NCBI GenBank assembly: GCA_002634385.1
Contig: NSJL01000002.1
Location: 209,982 to 273,981, forward strand
Length of the DNA: 64,000 bases
Origin: Nitrospira sp.
Lineage (GTDB): Bacteria; Nitrospirota; Thermodesulfovibrionia; Thermodesulfovibrionales; Dissulfurispiraceae
Direction of reading: 5' to 3'
Shown: one piece after another, positions 59,349 through 64,000 of the stretch
Layout of the letters: the number at the start of each line of letters is the position of its first letter
Numbering within the stretch: position 1 is the first letter of the stretch
Program-made: the position numbers and the translations under genes
The notes under the pieces: model-generated
What the model saw: only the letters and a program-made list of their open reading frames with translations
Told to the model about the DNA's origin: nothing
Databases searched by the model: none

Positions 59349-60074
59349 ATGGAGTGGATTACCGACTCACAGGTCTGGATCGGTCTCGTTACCCTGACAG
59401 TCCTCGAAATCATCCTGGGCATCGATAATATAGTGGTCATCTCGATTCTCTCGGGGAAGCTGCCGCTCCACGAGCAGAAAAGGGCGCGGAGCATCGGCAT
59501 CGCCATGGCCTTGGTAACACGGGTGCTCTTCCTGTTGAGCATCGTCTGGCTGGCAAGCCTCACACAGCCCCTGTTTTCCGTCATGACGCATTCGATCTCC
59601 GTCCGGGATTGTATCCTGATAGCGGGAGGGCTCTTCCTCCTTGTGAAAGGGACCCGTGAGATACATGGCACCATTGAGGCAAAAGAGGAGGAGCAGACGG
59701 CGAAAACGTATTCGACGGTGGCCGCAGTGGTCTTCCAGATCATCCTGTTCGATATCGTCTTCTCCCTCGACTCCGTCATCACCGCCATCGGCATGGCGCA
59801 GCACCTGGGAGTGATGGTCGCCGCCGTGATGATCGCCCTGCTCCTGATGCTGGCCGCCGCCGGAGCGATCAGCTCCTTCATCCACCGCCACCCGTCCGTG
59901 AAGATCCTCGCGCTCAGCTTTCTCCTGATGATCGGGGTGACCCTTGTGGCGGAGGGCCTGGAATTCCATGTGCCGAAAGGATACATCTATTTCGGCATGG
60001 GTTTTTCGGGGCTCATCGAGGCACTCAATCTTGCGGCAGGGCACAGGAAGTCCCTCGCGACACGGAGGGACTGA
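59349..60074 (+). CDS. TerC family membrane protein
   Basis: The 241-aa protein has seven helices and the TerC signature near the N-terminus: LEIILGIDNIVVISIL with the two conserved acidic residues; the second half repeats it as IVFSLDSVITAIGMA. TerC-family proteins export Mn2+ or assist tellurite resistance and metalation of exported proteins. CGGAGG precedes MEWITDSQVWIG; longer in-frame ATGs lie inside the leader hairpins and are rejected. A structured leader upstream suggests metal or stress control. Family length is normal. Confidence 0.9.
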   Translation: MEWITDSQVWIGLVTLTVLEIILGIDNIVVISILSGKLPLHEQKRARSIGIAMALVTRVLFLLSIVWLASLTQPLFSVMTHSISVRDCILIAGGLFLLVKGTREIHGTIEAKEEEQTAKTYSTVAAVVFQIILFDIVFSLDSVITAIGMAQHLGVMVAAVMIALLLMLAAAGAISSFIHRHPSVKILALSFLLMIGVTLVAEGLEFHVPKGYIYFGMGFSGLIEALNLAAGHRKSLATRRD

Positions 60075-60176
60075 AGGGAAGGGAAAAAAAGCAGGGGCGG
60101 AGAGCTTCATCGGCTTCGTTCGGCCGGGATCTCTCCCCGCTTGACCGGACGCCGTACTCTCCTCTGCCGGGGGTAT

Positions 60177-60635
60177 CTACTCCTCTTTCCTGATAATTTT
60201 CCGCGCGGTATCCAGCATGCCCTCTTCGGCAAAGGTCACTGCCATCATCGCCCTCTCCACCTTTTCCCAATACGCTTCCCTGATCTTCGCCACCAGCAGG
60301 TCGATGTCGGCGGGCTTCTTGAGGAAATCGAATCCACCCAGCCTTTTCGCCTCCTCTTCGTCCTTGTCGGAACCATGACCGGTCAGGATGATGACCTGCA
60401 TGTCCGCATGCTTTTTCTTGATCTCCCGGAGTACATCCAGGCCGTGGAGCCCGGGCATTTTCAGGTCCAGAACAATGACATCGGGATTCTTCTCCTGCAG
60501 GGAGGAAAGGGCCTGCTCGCCGTCATAGACCGTATCCACAAGAAGCTCCCGCATCCTCAGCCTCTGCGCCAGGGTGTTCACAAAAGCCTCCTCGTCGTCC
60601 ACCAGCAGTACCTTTATCTCCTTTTTCCTCTTCAT
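60177..60635 (-). CDS. Receiver protein with C-terminal FAEE motif
   Basis: The 152-aa response regulator has a receiver (residues 7-120; D13/D14, phosphoacceptor D57, T85, K106/K107) and then a tail of about 30 residues: VERAMMAVTFAEE at 126-138, TARKIIRKEE at the end. The tail matches the 56-aa protein at 14214-14384 and the start of the 13711 protein. No DNA-binding output exists, so output should run through protein contact by the tail. GAGGAGG precedes the ATG. It is the last gene of the four-gene relay-like cluster, 103 bp after the DHp protein. Confidence 0.88.
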   Translation of the reverse strand: MKRKKEIKVLLVDDEEAFVNTLAQRLRMRELLVDTVYDGEQALSSLQEKNPDVIVLDLKMPGLHGLDVLREIKKKHADMQVIILTGHGSDKDEEEAKRLGGFDFLKKPADIDLLVAKIREAYWEKVERAMMAVTFAEEGMLDTARKIIRKEE

Positions 60636-60738
60636 GCAAACCTCCTCTTTTTCTGCGGGGCAGGCAGTTGCCCTCTCTCCGCTCCTCTCCATTGTAAAAC
60701 AATATGTACACCCTGTCAAAGAAGGTGCATTTTCCCCT

Positions 60739-61425
60739 CTATGCCTCCTTCCCGGTGCCCGAAGCCAGGGGAATCGAAACGACACTCGCCCCCCCTTCCT
60801 GTTCCCGGAGAACGCCCCCCAGTTCCTCCGCAACAGTGAGGAGCAGTTCCCGCTCCTCCCCTCTTCTCTTCGGAACTGAGGATACACGGCTTCCCTCCGG
60901 GATGAGCCGAATGCTTACCATGCCACGGGAAAAAGCCGTCTCGAGAACGATCTTTCCGTTATGGGCAAGCAGGCACATCTTCTCCTCTATAAGGCAGAAG
61001 ACGAGATACTGGAGAGGAAAGGGGTTACCCTGCAAGAGAGGGATATCGTCCTGAAAGGCCTTTTCGAGGGAAATACGCCTCTGCCGCGCCGGGCGGCAAA
61101 GCAGTACGGTAAGCTCTTCGAGGATTTCGTTCACCTGAAAAGAGCAGAAGGGAGAGTCCATGCGGTGGGCGAAACGGCTGAAGCAATCGATAAAACCGAT
61201 GCTCTTTCCTATCTGCCCGTCAATGGACTGCAGTGTCTTTATCTGCTCTCCCGTGCCGCGGGAGTCCTTCAGCCGCCCCATTTCGATCAGGTCCTGCATC
61301 AGGCCTGCCGACTCCCTGATGACGGCAAAATGGTTTCGTATTTCGTGGCTGAAAATCGAAAAAATCTTTCCGATGAACTGCAATTCCGCCGCCTTCAGGC
61401 CGACACCCCGTTCCCCTTCCATCAT
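60739..61425 (-). CDS. DHp protein with degenerate ATPase (Spo0B/ChpT-like)
   Basis: The 228-aa protein has a histidine-kinase dimerisation helix with H27 in SIFSHEIRNHFAVI and then a vestigial ATPase-like domain. The N-box reads LIEEKMCLLAH instead of a normal xxxNAxxA pattern, and no DxGxG or GxGxG box is visible, so ATP binding is not expected. DHp plus dead ATPase is the build of phosphotransferases such as Spo0B and ChpT. It overlaps the receiver gene 61422-61817 by 4 bp and is followed by the FAEE-tailed receiver gene. Phosphotransfer is inferred from architecture. Confidence 0.75.
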   Translation of the reverse strand: MMEGERGVGLKAAELQFIGKIFSIFSHEIRNHFAVIRESAGLMQDLIEMGRLKDSRGTGEQIKTLQSIDGQIGKSIGFIDCFSRFAHRMDSPFCSFQVNEILEELTVLLCRPARQRRISLEKAFQDDIPLLQGNPFPLQYLVFCLIEEKMCLLAHNGKIVLETAFSRGMVSIRLIPEGSRVSSVPKRRGEERELLLTVAEELGGVLREQEGGASVVSIPLASGTGKEA

Positions 61426-61817
61426 TCTCCTTTCGGGCCGTTTCCCCGGGTACCGCGTCTCTTCAGCGCCTTCTCGATCTTGTCCACCACGTCCCGTATT
61501 TCCACCGGCTTCACCAGGTAATCGATCGCCTCGCTTTCCATGCCTTCGAGGCCGGTACGGCAGATGCCGTGCCCCGTTACCATGATTACTTCAATCGCGG
61601 TATCGAATTCCTTGATGGCATGGAACAGATCCGCTCCCCCCATACCCGGAACCCGGTAATCGAGGAGCACCACATCGGGCGGATCGCTGTTGATGACCGC
61701 CAGGGCATCCTCCGGGCAGAAAACCGCCCGCGCATCGTAATCCCGCAGTTCCAGCCGCTCGGAAAGGGAGCGGGCGAATTCCGCCTCATCATCCACCACA
61801 AGTACTTTAGGACGCAT
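61422..61817 (-). CDS. Single-domain response regulator (Spo0F-like)
   Basis: The 131-aa protein is only a receiver: D9/D10, phosphoacceptor D53 in LLDYRVPG, T80 in MVTGHG and K104 in LVKPVE. Single-domain receivers act as phosphate shuttles or as stand-alone effectors. Its gene begins at the last base of the kinase gene (1-bp overlap) and overlaps the DHp gene by 4 bp, so the four-gene cluster is translationally coupled. The tail KRRGTRGNGPKGE is basic. Confidence 0.88.
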   Translation of the reverse strand: MRPKVLVVDDEAEFARSLSERLELRDYDARAVFCPEDALAVINSDPPDVVLLDYRVPGMGGADLFHAIKEFDTAIEVIMVTGHGICRTGLEGMESEAIDYLVKPVEIRDVVDKIEKALKRRGTRGNGPKGE

Positions 61818-63568
61818 TATACGATCTCTCTCCTGTCGAAACGTTCGATATCGGCCATTACCGGTACTTCAATCGTGAACGTGGTCCCTTTGCCCACTTC
61901 ACTCTCCACCTGGATCGCTCCCCCCAGCCTTTTCATGATTCCGTACGAGATGGAGAGGCCGAGCCCGGTACCCTTCCCCTTCTCTTTCGTCGTGTAGAAA
62001 GGCTCAAAAATATATTTCATCTTTTCCTTCGGGATGCCGGCCCCGTTGTCGCTGATGGACACCTTGACCTTGCCGGTGCCGGAACGGTCCGTGACGATCC
62101 CGATACGCCCCCCCTCCTCCACCGCGTCAATGGCATTGTTGATGATGTTCAGCAACACCTGCTGGAGCTGCCCCCTGTCGCTCTGTATTCTCGGAAGGTC
62201 CTCCTTGCAATTCAGCTCCAGATTGATGCTGCGATGCTTCATCTCCCGTTCGAGAAACCCTATTACCTCCTGAATGGCCTCGTTCAGATCGAAGACCTCG
62301 GGGGTGACATCCATTCGCCGGGCAAACCCCAGCAAGCGCTGCGTAATGGTGCGGCAGCGGGTCACGCTTCCCGAAATTCCGGAAAGCAATTCGAGGAACT
62401 TCTGCCTGTTCGGAAAATCGTCGGTCACTTCCAGGATATCTTTCATCAGCCCCGCCTTTTCGTTGATGACGGCGAGGGGGTTATTGATCTCGTGGGCCAC
62501 CCCGGCGGCGAGCCTCCCGATGGAGGCCAGCTTGTTCGCGTGCTCCGATTCGCTGATGGCCTCTTCCGTCCTCGTTTCCGCCTCTTCTATCCAGCGCACC
62601 ATGGTGCGGGTGGTACGGAAATGGATACCCACCATCGCCGCTATCACCAGGGCGACCAGGTACAGCAACACGGAGTTCTTCCGTACAATTCCCATCAGTT
62701 CTGTATGGACAGCCGACTTGATGACGACACCGAGGGTCCAGGGTGAATTCCTGATCGGCGTGTAGCCCAGGATGTTCCGCCCGTCGTCCAGGTGCACGAT
62801 AGTGGTCTTCGTGATCCCCTGCTGCGGTATGGAAACCGGAAGAGAGATCTTTTCCATCACGTTCCCGTGAAAACGCGTGGGCGTTTGAAGGATCCCCTGC
62901 CGGTTGATGATGAAAGCATCATCATTCTCCTTCAGGCTGATGCCGGAAAGATACCTCCCGAGGGTCTCCATATCGATGGTGGCGCGCAGGATCCAGAACG
63001 TCCTCTTGCCCGGAGACTCCCTTTTGACGGCGACGGCAAAATGGGGGAGCTTTCGATACCCCAGAAAGACATCGCTTACGTACACGCCGCGGATAGCGAC
63101 CTCATGGAACCAGTCCTGGTCTGCATAATTCCGGCCCTGCAGACGGTAGGGTCCGGCATACGCCTGCTGGACGCCGCGGGAGTCGATGACGCCCAGGTCC
63201 ACCAGCTCTCCGAACTCCCGCTTGAACTGGTGAAAAACCTCGTCCAGCTGCCCGGAGTCGGACAGGCGTTCGTACTGGATCGCGGAAGCGAGGAATTTGA
63301 GCCCGGAAAGCTTCTCTTCAATGAAAAACTCTATTGATTTCTGGGAGTTTTCCATCTGCCACTCCAGTTGCTGCTGGAACTCCTCTTTCAGGATGCCCTG
63401 CAGCCACAGGAGGCAGACGATCATCAGTATCAGGAAGGGAATTCCGGCTATGGCCCCTATAATCAGGAAAACCCTTATCCGCAAGCTCTTATAGCGCTCC
63501 CTTCCGGACGAGGCGCTATCGGTCATGCCGGCGAGGGCCGACCGGAGGGACCCGAAAGCTCTTCTCAA
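61817..63568 (-). CDS. dCache-like sensor histidine kinase
   Basis: The 583-aa kinase starts at TTG (63568) with GGAAGAGAGATC upstream; ATG 14 codons later is the alternative. It has a transmembrane segment (about 32-54), an extracytoplasmic Cache-type sensor (about 55-300; GRNYADQDWFHEV, WTLGVVIKSAV), a second transmembrane segment, then HisKA with VAHEINNPLAVI and HATPase with NIINNAIDAV, DNGAGIPKE and GTGLGLSI. Ligands of Cache domains are often amino or organic acids. It is the first gene of the four-gene cluster and should phosphorylate the single-domain receiver. Confidence 0.9.
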   Translation of the reverse strand: MRRAFGSLRSALAGMTDSASSGRERYKSLRIRVFLIIGAIAGIPFLILMIVCLLWLQGILKEEFQQQLEWQMENSQKSIEFFIEEKLSGLKFLASAIQYERLSDSGQLDEVFHQFKREFGELVDLGVIDSRGVQQAYAGPYRLQGRNYADQDWFHEVAIRGVYVSDVFLGYRKLPHFAVAVKRESPGKRTFWILRATIDMETLGRYLSGISLKENDDAFIINRQGILQTPTRFHGNVMEKISLPVSIPQQGITKTTIVHLDDGRNILGYTPIRNSPWTLGVVIKSAVHTELMGIVRKNSVLLYLVALVIAAMVGIHFRTTRTMVRWIEEAETRTEEAISESEHANKLASIGRLAAGVAHEINNPLAVINEKAGLMKDILEVTDDFPNRQKFLELLSGISGSVTRCRTITQRLLGFARRMDVTPEVFDLNEAIQEVIGFLEREMKHRSINLELNCKEDLPRIQSDRGQLQQVLLNIINNAIDAVEEGGRIGIVTDRSGTGKVKVSISDNGAGIPKEKMKYIFEPFYTTKEKGKGTGLGLSISYGIMKRLGGAIQVESEVGKGTTFTIEVPVMADIERFDRREIV

Positions 63569-63673
63569 GATCTCTCTTCCTTTCTATCGGTTTCCGAGTC
63601 GTTTCTTCCTGCTCGGAATCACCGGTACACTGTTATTCCTGAGCTTGTGGTTTCATCCCTTCCCAAGGTAACC

Positions 63674-63704
63674 CCTCCCGACCTCCCCTTACCTTAAGGG
63701 GAGG
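63674..63704. repeat. CCTCCCC palindromic repeat
   Basis: CCTCCCGACCTCCCCTTA is followed by TAAGGGGAGG, forming a hairpin. It shares its first part with the repeat at 2088-2119. Confidence 0.55.
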
Positions 63705-63729
63705 CGGCTGACTTCTCCCTTCCCTCCTC

Positions 63730-63795
63730 AGGGCAAACGCATCAAAATGTCCGGTGAGTGTGTATCTCCTTGAGATTGCTTCGCTCCGCTCCTAA
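63730..63795 (+). repeat. Dispersed inverted-repeat element, copy 5 (left half)
   Basis: The left terminus GGGCAAACGCATCAAAATG and the core GATTGCTTCGCTCCGCTCCTAA are present; the right half is replaced by the transposase gene end at 63792. Confidence 0.75.
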
Positions 63796-64000
63796 GAAAC
63801 TCCTGGGACAGGGGTCTCCTGCAGGGTAAGGGTATACCCCAGCTCCTGAGCCTTTCTTTTGAGGTTTCGTATGACCCTCTCTTTATATTGCTGTTCATAA
63901 TACTCTGCTCCGCTATCCCTATAGAGCTGTTTGGTTGTCCAGAGAGTGTAAAAGATGCGCGCCAGTTTATGCGCCGTGGCGGTGATCGCCTTCGGAGCCC
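63792..64000 (-). CDS. IS110-like transposase, 3' end
   Basis: The last 68 codons are in the window; the start lies beyond it. The peptide has APKAITATAHKLARIFYTLW and, further on, YYEQQYKERVIRNLKRKA and LGYTLTLQE, a pattern I associate with the C-terminus of IS110-family DEDD recombinases. Its TAG stop (63792-63794) overlaps the TTAGGAGCGGAGC core of repeat copy 5, so the element end abuts or lies in that repeat. The family call rests on this short tail only. Confidence 0.6.
   Translation of the reverse strand, partial: APKAITATAHKLARIFYTLWTTKQLYRDSGAEYYEQQYKERVIRNLKRKAQELGYTLTLQETPVPGVS

Overview
The window is about 64 kb of GC-rich bacterial DNA with no rRNA or tRNA gene. The content suggests an anaerobic or microaerophilic environmental bacterium: an energy-converting-hydrogenase-related membrane complex, a methylenetetrahydrofolate reductase with a C-terminal cysteine-rich domain, a DUF3536-type GH57 enzyme, two hemerythrins, and very many two-component and c-di-GMP proteins. 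The style fits Nitrospirota (Thermodesulfovibrionia-like) or Desulfobacterota. That placement is inference, because no marker gene is present.

Layout. 0.2-16.5 kb: hemerythrin, TRIC-type channel, SWIB protein, PepN-like aminopeptidase, a sigma-54 activator with an Asp-less receiver, an amino-acid ABC transporter with fused binding protein and permease, a KefB-type antiporter, and a five-gene TauE/SafE-universal stress protein cluster that includes a 56-codon gene. 16.5-21.7 kb: the most unusual locus, a Lon-type protease with a response-regulator receiver inserted before its AAA+ domain, followed by a membrane histidine kinase and an NtrC-type regulator whose receiver closely matches the one in the protease. 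21.7-31 kb: MutY-like glycosylase, PilZ-HD-GYP phosphodiesterase, hybrid kinase, GH57 enzyme, MTHFR. 31.3-39.3 kb: a tightly overlapping operon on the minus strand, led by a helix-turn-helix/PTS-EIIA protein and encoding six Hyf/Nuo-like subunits. The large subunit lacks the NiFe cysteines. 39.5-43.5 kb: stress protein, NhaD-like antiporter, hemerythrin, MarC. 43.6-53.5 kb: CheB, a CheB-CheR fusion broken by one in-frame TAG, and two PAS-GGDEF-EAL proteins; this block is flanked by near-identical inverted copies of a 170-bp repeat. 53.6-64 kb: DJ-1/PfpI, PRC-barrel, hydrolase remnant, HhH protein, GAF/PAS/GGDEF cyclase, TerC behind a structured leader, and a four-gene kinase/receiver cluster shaped like a phosphorelay. 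The end of an IS110-like transposase closes the window.

Three ideas tie genes together. First, one kinase may feed two outputs, proteolysis (REC-Lon) and sigma-54 transcription. Second, the 60.2-63.6 kb cluster has the parts order of a Spo0F/Spo0B- or ChpT-style relay. Third, a motif of about 24 residues built on FAEE and TAR recurs in three proteins: the 56-aa protein, a stress-like protein and the tail of the last relay receiver. It may be an undescribed docking element. At least five copies of a terminal-inverted-repeat element and several other palindromic repeats lie between genes, and one copy supplies the stop codon of a GGDEF-EAL gene.
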